Source: Micromussa lordhowensis | Taxonomy: Eukaryota; Cnidaria; Anthozoa; Scleractinia; Lobophylliidae | DNA: 64,000 nt | Assembly: GCA_964020085.1 (NCBI GenBank) | Contig: OZ026598.1 | Location: forward strand, 23,477,350-23,541,349 | Direction of reading: 5' to 3' | In this document: one piece after another, positions 46,038 through 55,029 of the stretch | How positions within the stretch are numbered: position 1 is the stretch's first letter | How the letters are laid out: each line of letters starts with the position of its first letter | The notes under the pieces: generated by a model | Databases searched by the model: none | The model's input: the letters and a program-made list of their open reading frames with translations, nothing else | What the model was told of the DNA's origin: nothing | Program-made: the position numbers and the translations under genes

Positions 46038-46329
46038 AAAATTTGTTAACTTAAGGGTAAGCTTTGTCTAAGTATCACAAAGAAAACACTTTCAGTAAAA
46101 GTAAAGGTACCGACAATATATGTCAGTTTGAAGGAAGCAAAGCATTTCGCCAGCTAGTTTATTTTTATTGTGGACATTTCAAATCAAACATAATCGAAAT
46201 TAGGCTAGATTGAAGACTACCCGGCCACTAATATGCGTCTTCAAATGCTGCTCCCACAGCCCCGCACTCACAAAAATTAACATAAAAACTGAATATAAAC
46301 ATCACAAAATATCCAAGTATTCCTCGTTC

Positions 46330-46510
46330 TTTACGCTTAAACATTATTATTATTCGACTTCGGGAGTGCGGGACTTCGGGAGCAGTAGTTTTATACTCGT
46401 CTTACTTTTATTATTATTCGACTTCGGGGTTGCAGGACGAGAGTAACTAATGTGCGAGCCTGTGAGCCGGAGCCGCGAGCCACGATCGCGAGCCTATTTT
46501 TGCGAGCCAT
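46330..46510. repeat. Short direct repeat and GCGAGCC simple repeat
   Basis: TTATTATTCGACTTCGGG occurs at about 46,346 and 46,409, a direct repeat of about 63 bases. 46,450-46,505 holds degenerate GCGAGCC/GTGAGCC heptamers. Confidence 0.65.
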
Positions 46511-47296
46511 TTTTTTACGTTTTTAGTGCACTTCGTTGTTTAGACATTTACAAATGTATTTCTCCCTGCTGTTGATAGAGCACTTGCTCATTTGTTACTG
46601 AAGACTTATCTTGCTAGTACTATCAAGACGAACTAGTCAATTGAAGCAAACTTAACGAGGGTTCTAGTCAGATCCAGATTCTACCCCGTCTCAGAAACTA
46701 CTTCAATAATCACATTTTATTGCAGTCCGTAGAAAATACATGGCGTGAAAATACGCGAGCGCAACTGGGCACGAGAACTGAAACAATTTCCTCCTTAGGA
46801 CCGAGATAAAGTAACCCGTTTGTCAGGAAAAAACTTCGAGCTTACCTCGTTATCTGAAGTCTTTACTCTTTTGGCCGAACTTGTGGCAGGAGGCTGGCCC
46901 TCTGATCGCTTCTTCTCATTGGAAGAGGGACTGAAGAACAGGTCTGCATTCGCCGGATCGTCTACAAACGCCTTTTCTTCCCCGTTCAGTTTATCTTCAT
47001 CATCTGCAAATAAGCTTCTTAATTAAACAAGAGCAACTAAAAAAGAAACAAAAACAAAAATCAGCATTTAGTAATGAGACGGGCCACTTACCATCTAATG
47101 CAATAACCATTGCGTCCAACAGTCTACCATTATTTCTAAGAGTTACTGCAGCTCTCCTCTCCGGCATGATCTGAGTAAACGGCTCTCCAGTGCCTTTCAT
47201 TCTTAACTTTTTTGTCGGAACAATGCAGGTACTCTTATCAACGCCAAAATAAACCAGGCATAGTTTTGGAACCTTGGTTAGGCTACGAATAGACAT

Positions 47297-48872
47297 TTCT
47301 GCAGTCGCTTTACACCCGAGCTTTCCCGTTCTTCAATAATTATGTAAACAGAGTGGTTAGTTCAATCACTTTATAGACATGATTCAGGTCGGTGATTTTA
47401 CAGTAAACCAATAAGAAAACGGTTTATTTACAGAAATAGAGCTTTTGTTATTACACTTGACAATGGGAAAGCGGTTGTCTTAAAGTTAACAATAGGTTGG
47501 TCAAAGGTGTGATAGGTAAGAGGTGATGATTTTTCTTATATTATACTCTCTCTCAGCACGCGCGCTGGGATGAATCAATTCTGCGGGCCGTATTCTAAAG
47601 TATAGCTCGCAAAATAGGAGAGTATGCCTGCTTGACCTAACATGTTTTCTTTTATCCAGAGCCGGAGAGACGCAATAAGTATCTGAATGGGAAGGAGGGT
47701 GTCTTATCCTTAACAATAGGTTGGCTAAAGGTGCGATAATTAAGGGGTGAGAATTTTTCTTTCGGAAACTACGCCCACTGCGATTGGTCAATTTTACAGC
47801 CCTTATTTTTAAGTATGGCCCGCAAAATGTGAGAGTTCGCGCGCTTGACACAAAGTTTTCATTCTCCAAGGCGACAGATACAATAAACATCTTATTAACC
47901 TCGTTTTTTTAGCTCGGTTCGGTAAAATATGTTCGAGTATGGCGCAAAGCGCCATAAATCGAGAGGGAAAAACTCGGCCTGTATTTTACCGCACGAACCC
48001 CGAACTCGATTAATAAGCGGTGTTTATTCTTGCAGGAGCAATACCTACTCTAATTGACATAAACAAAAACCAGCTCTAAATTAAACTTTCCTAATATTAC
48101 TTGTTTTCACTACGCGTGCTTTGAAACGGCGTCGGTGATGCCTTTATTCTTTCACACAGAGGCAATCAATGTTTTATTACATGTAACAGACTGCATACTT
48201 ATTAGTTTATTTACTCTCATTATTTATTTTACTAGGCTAGACTTTGCTGCTGTGCGATAAGCGTGACTTGCGCGAGTAAGACCCTATATGGATTATGAAG
48301 CAAACATTTCTCGGGAGCATTTTTCATTCACACTTCGCGCTAAAAAGTCCTAAAACAGACACACTACGAAACGAAAAATTTGGTGATTACAAAGTTTTCA
48401 TTTTTTTTGCAAGCGCTAAACTAAAATTGCCATCTAAAAGTGCGTTTACGTTTCTTCGCCTCGAAAACACGAGCTAATACAATGTACTGTCATGCAGGTA
48501 AACTGAGGGCAATGCTGTTCTTCGAGATAATAAAAATTTATGATTTTCTTATACATTTCATTTGTTCATTTTCCTGTGGTGGTATTCCCAGCCAGTGTCA
48601 TTATGATTATATATTTACACGGGAAACAACTGCGAACCAACTGCGATTTTTGTCAGCTCCTGGTTTTGCGTGGCGAGAAACAACAAATGAAAATTTGTCT
48701 TCGGTTGAGGGTTACTAGAAATAACAATACCATTGATTGAAGGTATCAATGTGTTTATTTATAACCACTTCAAACATGCAAATACACAATTGGCGAAGCT
48801 TATGTTCTACGGTTACATAATCATACTCGAGATGAAAGAAAATAACATTCTAAAACTATTAATAGTTCAGTT
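47297..48872. other. Spacer between the two genes of the second element, with a diverged direct duplication
   Basis: 47,459-47,690 and 47,697-47,890 are diverged direct copies (TTAACAATAGGTTGG, AAAGGTG.GATA, GCGCGC, GGCCC/CGGGCC, AAGTATAGCTCGCAAAAT). The remainder, 47,890-48,872, has no supported gene. The BEN-gene promoter must lie in the first part. Confidence 0.55.
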
Positions 48873-50879
48873 CTAAGGAGTGACTTCAGGAGCGACTAAA
48901 TCTTCAGTACCATCACGGCAAAATTCTCTGATTTCCTTAAAAAGATACTCTGCACGCTCCCGGCTTATACCATGGGGGCTGACAATTGTGGGAAGCTGGC
49001 CCGGCCTTGGAAGATTATGTTTGCTTTTAAGAAGATTAACCGCCTTTTCTTCCGAGTCCCAATACTGCTTAAAGAAGACAGTTCCGGGATATTCTTTATC
49101 GAATCTGAAGTGGTGGTAGGTCTTGATCTGGGGTATCTTCTTGAAATATTGGCCTAGGTAAGTGACCCAGTCATAAGTTTGAATACGAACAGTTCCATTG
49201 TGGAGTCCCGCAAGCTCTGCAACATTCACTGAAGCGGATTCTTCTACTGCTTGTGCAATGTCGAACAAAGAGGAGATAAATGTGCGCCGTGTCTTTTGTT
49301 TTACTAGCCCAAAGCACCAGTCAGGAGCAAACTTTGTATGCCCTGGCAGTAAAAAGTCATAGTTTATGGTGTGGTGGAGTCCGTTCATCACCCGCCACAA
49401 ATAATACCACAAGAAAGCAGAATTTTTGTTTTGCGCACCGCAATTGTCAGCATGAAGTTGAGCTTTGGTTTCACCCAGTCCATGGCGTTGAAAATAGTAG
49501 TGCACGTATGAAATTGTGCTGTTTGCACCTTTGCCGGTCTGTACATTTTCATCAATAAGAAAGTTTACTTGGCGTGGAATTGCCTCGCAGCAAACGCCAA
49601 AGAGCGCACATTTTCGCGGAGTCTTGAAGTAAATGGGGCCAGGTTGGTTTGGATCAGTGGGGTAATGCAGCTGCTGTGCGTAGTCATAAGAATAATGAAC
49701 TGTCCCGTCATATGAGCAGGGCTCACGTTCGACCGAAAAGTCGACGTCTTTGATGTAATTGTGCACGCTGTCCTTTGATTCTTGGCAACAGTTCTTATAG
49801 AATTTTCGCTCTCCGGAGGCTAGAAGTAAATGCTCTTCTTGTCTTCTCACCGCTTCAGCTTTTTCGCTTTCAGGTAAATTTGCAGTCTTGTGAATGCGAT
49901 TGTTATTTTTGTGGCAAGTCCAGCATAGATCAGTTGCAGGCCGCATGATAACAATGAATGGACACAGCTGTTTCCAGAGGTCGCAAAACTTTGAGTAGCC
50001 TACAGATGCCTCACCTGCACTTGTGCAAATATCCACATATGTTCGCCAAAGACCGTGTTTGGTGAGATTCGATGGCAGTAACTTGACGTCGATCCGTTTA
50101 AAACTAGGTACGCGTCCCGGCAAAATGAGTGCTTGTTCTTCAGCAACGTTTAGAATAAATTCTATGACTCGCTCAACTGTTTCGGTGGACGATGCACTGC
50201 TTGGCAGTCGTTTCTTGTTGCCATGGACTCGCAGACTTAAACCATTTTTCCTGTAATGTTTGACCAGGCTGTAGAATCGATTTTTTTGGAGACAGTGCAG
50301 AAACAGAAATGTCCTCATGCAGATTCTCTTGCCATGATAATAGTAGGCCATTCTTGTATTCTGCCGTCCCTTTTCCGCTCTGCCAGATGTACTGCTTTCG
50401 TGGCAATTCAACGAGCATTGAATGGCTCCCAAAATTACTAGGTCAAGTTCAGTCGATGATAGTTTGCTGCAGTTGCTCCGACAGTCAACGAAGTCATCGA
50501 GTGTGAGTGTTAAACTGCATGGATTCTCATCTGCGGCTAACTTGCATTTACATGTTTCCTCGAAGAACCTCTCTACTTTAACTTTCTCGGAAATGTGAAC
50601 TTCCATGACATCGAAGTCGACGTCTTCGCCGTTGTCTTCAAGGTCCTCGGAATTATCTGAGCTGCTACTGTCGGAGTCCGAGTCAACTAGTTCTTCGTCA
50701 TTCTCTCGAGCCATGAAATAACTTTCTGATACACTTTGCAAACGAACTAAATCTGCTGAATCCAAACTTAAACTCTGATAGTCAACTTGACAGCACTCCA
50801 TCATAATTCGATGTTTTTTCTTTCCATGATTGAAAGATATTGTGTTCTTGTAACTATAGCAACAAAGCGCGCTTTCCAT
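48873..50879 (-). CDS. DUF7869-type protein, intronless and intact (668 aa), candidate transposase of the second element
   Basis: Open from ATG (50,879) to stop. Acidic Ser/Asp-rich N-terminal run (DSDSDSSSSDNSEDLED, about 65-85), a helical region, CWTCHK at about 319-324 (CxxC), then the core: YDYAQ (Asp about 399), LHADNCGAQNKN (Asp about 478), PGHTKFAPDW (about 512-522), and a C-terminal Lys-rich region (LLKSKHNLPRPGQLP). The three core blocks line up in order and spacing with those of the spliced DUF7869 gene at 12.9-19.7 kb: Asp block, DN-x(5)-KN block, GHT block. The two proteins are clearly different subfamilies. I infer a nuclear DDE/RNase-H-fold transposase. It has no frameshift or internal stop, so this element may still be coding-competent although its BEN partner is broken. 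Confidence 0.85.
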   Translation of the reverse strand: MESALCCYSYKNTISFNHGKKKHRIMMECCQVDYQSLSLDSADLVRLQSVSESYFMARENDEELVDSDSDSSSSDNSEDLEDNGEDVDFDVMEVHISEKVKVERFFEETCKCKLAADENPCSLTLTLDDFVDCRSNCSKLSSTELDLVILGAIQCSLNCHESSTSGRAEKGRQNTRMAYYYHGKRICMRTFLFLHCLQKNRFYSLVKHYRKNGLSLRVHGNKKRLPSSASSTETVERVIEFILNVAEEQALILPGRVPSFKRIDVKLLPSNLTKHGLWRTYVDICTSAGEASVGYSKFCDLWKQLCPFIVIMRPATDLCWTCHKNNNRIHKTANLPESEKAEAVRRQEEHLLLASGERKFYKNCCQESKDSVHNYIKDVDFSVEREPCSYDGTVHYSYDYAQQLHYPTDPNQPGPIYFKTPRKCALFGVCCEAIPRQVNFLIDENVQTGKGANSTISYVHYYFQRHGLGETKAQLHADNCGAQNKNSAFLWYYLWRVMNGLHHTINYDFLLPGHTKFAPDWCFGLVKQKTRRTFISSLFDIAQAVEESASVNVAELAGLHNGTVRIQTYDWVTYLGQYFKKIPQIKTYHHFRFDKEYPGTVFFKQYWDSEEKAVNLLKSKHNLPRPGQLPTIVSPHGISRERAEYLFKEIREFCRDGTEDLVAPEVTP

Positions 50880-51294
50880 TCCACGAATCCGGACGCGAGT
50901 TCAAGATTTGACCGGGAGAGGTCTGATACTAGACCGGGCGATGGCCGGCTATGAGCTTGCTTTTGTTGACGAATTTCATCGTGGATATTCCTACTTCGTA
51001 AACGTTTAGCAAGTCATTTGTTTCAAAATTTAAAATGCGAATGATGAGAACGTTCAATCGCTTTTATCTGCCTGATGATACGACAGCTTGCTAGAACTTT
51101 GCGCTCATGCATGTAGACAAGACCTCGTCGGATAATCACGCAAAATTTCTGGTATTATTAGCTCCGTTAATTTTCTCGTATTAATTTTATGGTGAAATAA
51201 AGAATGTCGACTTAAAATGCTAGTCTGTTTAATAAGTTCGATTTGAATGAATACGTATGGCATAAGTTATAGTCTGCTTTTGATCTTGAGCGTA

Positions 51295-51515
51295 TCGTCT
51301 CTGTGGCACGCGTGCTAAATCGCACGCGTGCCTTCTCGTACGCGTGTTATGTCGCACGTTCAGTGTGTCTTCTAGCACGCTACTCAGGACAAAAGCTTTA
51401 GCATGCGAAACAAAAGCTACCGTGACAGCCTTTGTTTTGCTTTTTAAATATGCACATATTCGTGACATTGTGGCACACTTAGCGTGCCGTGTCATCGCAC
51501 GCGTGCCCGTGCCAT
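51295..51515. repeat. Subterminal GCACGC repeats, right end of the second element
   Basis: Many copies of GCACGCGTGC-like motifs (GTGGCACGCGTGCTAAATCG, CACGCGTGCCTTCTCGTACG, TCTAGCACGCTAC, GGCACACTTAGCGTGCCGTG). Several are palindromic (GCACGCGTGC). Confidence 0.75.
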
Positions 51516-51524
51516 CACCTTTTT

Positions 51525-52971
51525 ACCCCAAATCCTGTGGACAGTCACATATGCTTCCCTGAGGTCCATCTTCCTATCCAAGCAAGAGTCTTCCAGTCAG
51601 ATTCAAGAGATTGAAGGATGCCTTTGGTGATCCTTTGACAGAAGTTTACCTGCTCTTCTTCCAGGCATGCCTGCAGATCTTCCTGCAACTCAACTTGTTC
51701 CTACAAAGGGAGGATCCACTGATTGGTTCAATGAATCAGGCAATGAAGCGATTTTTACACCTGCTGGCTTGCAAGTTCATTGCCCCAGTCACTGTTAAAG
51801 CTGCCAGCACATACGAGGAATTACTCGATCCCATAAACCATTTAAATGGTAAGGAAATATTTTAGGATATATCAGAGTCAGAATTGCTCGTTCTTTCTCA
51901 TTACCCGTTGAATTCAGAATTTTATTCTCAGTAGTGATTGTCATTAGATAAGTGAATCAATAGCAGATAACTAAGATCAAGTATCTTGGCATCAAGCAAG
52001 CACTTAACTGGTTATGTAATTAATTAAATATAGCTAGTTGATGCACTTAGTCATTCTTTCTCTAGGTACTGAGATTGATGTAGGATTCATCACAAAGACA
52101 ACGCTAAAACGCCTCATCACATCAGGAGACATTCCCTCAAGCAAAGAGCTAGTATTCCTAAATGGCGCATATGCGTTTCTTCAGAAGGCGTATGAATATG
52201 CTCTTTCACATTTGCCAATTGATGATCCAGTCCTCGTAAATGCAGAGTTTGTCAGATTTTAAGATAGAGGGAGCTCATCTCTATCCATGCCACAATTTTT
52301 TGTTGAAAGGTAATAGTAACTTTATCATTTCACAAAGCTCAATACATAGAAATGTTCATCCTTTCCCTGTTCAACTTTTTCCTTAGTACTTAACAACAAG
52401 ACTAGACATGTACAATACATAGTTCAGCCAAATAAACGCTCTAATTTTTACCGGGAATTTCTTTATTTTGAGGTTTGCATCTGACTGCCTTGACGACTGC
52501 TTTTTAATTTTAGATACCCACTGCTCTGCCTTGGAAATGGAGAAAATTTTACAAGAATTTAATGACTTTGTCATGTTCGGAGATGACGACATTCCAGCAT
52601 CTGCGAGAGAGGAGGCAAAATCCCAAACAAGTGATGGGAAATATAGGGCAGACGTCATTTGGAACTCCACCTGTGCCATGAAGAGAGCTGATGAATTTCC
52701 AAGGCTTTCATCTATCTCCCTCTTAGTTCTCACCATTCCGCATTCTAATGCTGAAGAAGAAAGAGGGTTCTCGCTCATAAGGAAGAATAAAACTGCATTC
52801 AGGCCTAACCTCGATCCCAATGAGACACTCGGCAGTATTATTACTGTCAAAATGGAGTTGCACAATGGTGGCCCAGCGCATAAATATGATTTTCCACCAA
52901 CAGTGCTAAGTGCAGCAAAGAAAGCAGCCATGCAGTATAACAAGTTGCACTGTAGTACAAAAAAATCATAA
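51525..52971 (+). pseudogene. hAT-like transposase-derived gene, 3' half
   Basis: Three exon-like pieces continue the gene cut at 42,555. 51,525-51,848 has YASLRSIFLSKQESSS, a one-base frameshift, then RFKRLKDAFGDPLTEVYLLF. 52,066-52,262 reads DVGFITKTTLKRLITSGDIP. About 52,502-52,971 includes the hAT C-terminal dimerisation-type block FPRLSSISLLVLTIPHSNAE and EERGFSLIRKNKTAFRPNL. The order and motifs fit the anthozoan ATDGSN hAT family. The frameshift and the missing catalytic middle mark it as a pseudogene. Confidence 0.7.
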
Positions 52972-55029
52972 TTATTTGACGAAAATATAATAACACCCAA
53001 CAGGAAAATTCAATAAATTCTCAGGATGTCATTGTATAAACTTTTTGTCAATTGTAAACGTTGTGTCATCTTTTCCGACTTTCCAGCCTAATAATAGAGT
53101 TGTAGAATTTCCTAGGGGCGTATTAGCTGAATTTTTAATTTTTTTAAAATTTCTCGTTCCATTTATTAGGCCACAACTGTAATCTCGTTACCCAGGGACC
53201 AAACATGCTAGTCATCATTTGTATATTTATGATACTGCCTTTGCGTAGTTTTATAATTAGGGTGGTAGTCAACATTAAAGAGCCTAATTCCTTTCTTGGA
53301 AGAATTGTTGTTTTCATTTAAAAAGAAATTACTTTTAGGAGGCAGGTGAGTGCATTTTATTAAGGGGGAGTGGGGGTGGGTGGGTGGGTTGATCGTTTAA
53401 GGGGGAGGGGTGGGGTACCCAGTATTGGGGTTCAGGATTGAAAAAAAATCTCCAGATTTTAGATCTCCAGAGGTTGGCATCTCTGCCTTCATACAATTTC
53501 CTATAACTTTTAATAGCAGCCCTGACTGCAGGAATGTCTTTGTATAGCACTGCTACGATACAGTACTGATGCATCACAAAAGTTCTCGTTTCAATATGAA
53601 TATTTGAGTTGCATATCGTGATATCTAAGTGTACAAAACTCAAAAATGTTCTTTGCAAACAATGAAAAATTCCTGTCTTTTAAGAATTCTTGCCCAAGTT
53701 CTGGGTTTTAGCCATTATATAGCAATTTATCACCGGTATGACATCTATTTATTTTATTTCTCTATTGTAGTAAGTGTGTAACCCTTGCCCCCGCCAGCAA
53801 GCAATTTTTGTAATTATGTATACTCAGGTAAATTAAGGCATGGGCCAAGACTGAAAAATGCATTTTTTAAACATAAATTAGTGTTATTCAAAGAGGTTTC
53901 AATAAAATCGAACAAAATTTGGTCCACTAAACAAAATTAAAATTGTGACTTCCCTGGTAAAATATCACATGATTTAGTCACATGATCGATGTTTAAGGAA
54001 AGCCGATAACCGCTGAAAAATGGACCATTTTAAACAAGAAATGGCAACACTTTTTCTGTAATCCTTGAGAAACGCAATGATACTTTTGAAGTGTTGGATA
54101 TTTAAACTGTTAAACTGTGCTTGGCCTTAGACGAAATAGTGTTTTGTGTAGAAGTAGTTTCTAGCCAATTTTAAAACATACTCTAAAACCATCGTTTCTT
54201 GTAAATTTAAATAACAAATAAAGTTATTTTCTCAAAAAGGCCAAGCACAGAGATATGGAAGACATCATAATACACAAGAATTTTTGAAGTAAAAACAGGA
54301 TATCGAAGTTCAAAAGTGTTGCCATTTATCAAAATACTTTCCTCTTAAGACTGTTGTCCGCCATCTTGAATTTCCCATGTTGCCCGAGCAGTTTACTGAA
54401 AAGATAACCTGGGAACTACAATTTTTGTTGCCCTAGAGACGAAATGGCCAATAGACTCAATGCTTTTGATATCAGGCCTGGTTCCAAGATAGAAAATGGT
54501 AGAAGGAAAAGCATTGATGTGGTCGTGGCTTGAGTAGTATTTGCAAACTTTCTACCGATTTAAACACGAAACATTTAACTACAGACGCTGAAACACCTAA
54601 AAAAGATACTTCTGCTAACAATAAGGTAGTCTAAATAATGTATATTTTCATGTTTCTATGTGGAAAGATGAGAATAAATGGCAAAATTTGTTGTGAAATG
54701 ATCATTGTAGATTGATGTTGTGGTTCGTGAGAAAAAATTGTGCTTACTGCTTACAGCTTATTATGAGCCTTCGATGATATTTATAATTGACATGCGCAAG
54801 GTTTTGGCGGAAAATTCAACCGAGCTAATCGAATGAGTCAGTAAGCAAAGATCCGTTTCTGATATATGTAGGTTTTATGCTCTTACTACGAAGATTAAAA
54901 TTATCCATCTCAGAAGGTTTTCTTTAGCAAAGTTTAAGACCGGATTGACGTGGCCTTAAGGTAATTTTGACAGAAACCGTGTTCTCAGTGTATTTCTGTA
55001 AGCAGAAACTGTTAGATTTGGCGCAATAA
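52972..55029. other. Gene-free region with G-rich tract and foldback
   Basis: 53,360-53,420 is a G-rich tract (GGGGGAGTGGGGGTGGGTGG) with quadruplex-forming potential on the plus strand. About 54,036-54,326 forms a foldback: AAATGGCAACACTTTT...AAAAGTGTTGCCATTT outside and CTGTGCTTGGCCT...AGGCCAAGCACAG inside. Outer ends near 53,826 and 54,965 may belong to the same MITE (AAATTAAGGCATGGGCCAAG against AAATTACCTTAAGGCCACG). No coding sequence supported. Confidence 0.5.

Larger units (their letters stand above)
43867..47296 (-). pseudogene. BEN-domain protein of the second element (three exons, one premature TGA)
   Basis: Exons 47,296-47,092, 47,003-46,846 and 44,685-43,867, with matching phases. 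Exon 1 (MSIRSLTKVPKLCLVYFGVD) is a small conserved N-terminal block, exon 2 an acidic, Ser-rich linker with a basic KKRSEGQ/AKRVK run, exon 3 a coiled coil followed by a Pro-rich linker and a C-terminal BEN domain (about 44,190-43,870: ACVNVLFSDEELANGN, YRPLDNLKLRFLAS, WEDVKAKINTWCRGKRRTVL). BEN domains bind DNA or protein and occur in mobile elements. An in-frame TGA at 44,637-44,635 interrupts the coiled coil between EQAEKQA and LKQKRVGQ; the frame is the same on both sides and CGA would fit. Possible new start at 44,607. The intron at 44,686-46,845 is full of MITEs. Confidence 0.75.
42555..51515 (-). mobile_element. Second DUF7869 element (about 9 kb) with a BEN-domain partner gene, inserted in the hAT-like gene
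   Basis: Both ends carry clusters of GCACGC/GCGTGC motifs (42,560-42,800 and 51,300-51,515). Outer sequences GCACGCTAAAATGACACGCT (left) and GCACGCGTGCGATGACACGG (right, reversed) align loosely as terminal repeats. Inside are two minus-strand genes: a 668-codon DUF7869 protein and a BEN-domain protein. Flanks are two halves of one hAT-like gene in the same orientation. Exact ends and a target duplication could not be fixed. The middle of the hAT gene (most of its catalytic region) is missing at the junction, so insertion came with, or was followed by, a deletion. Confidence 0.6.
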
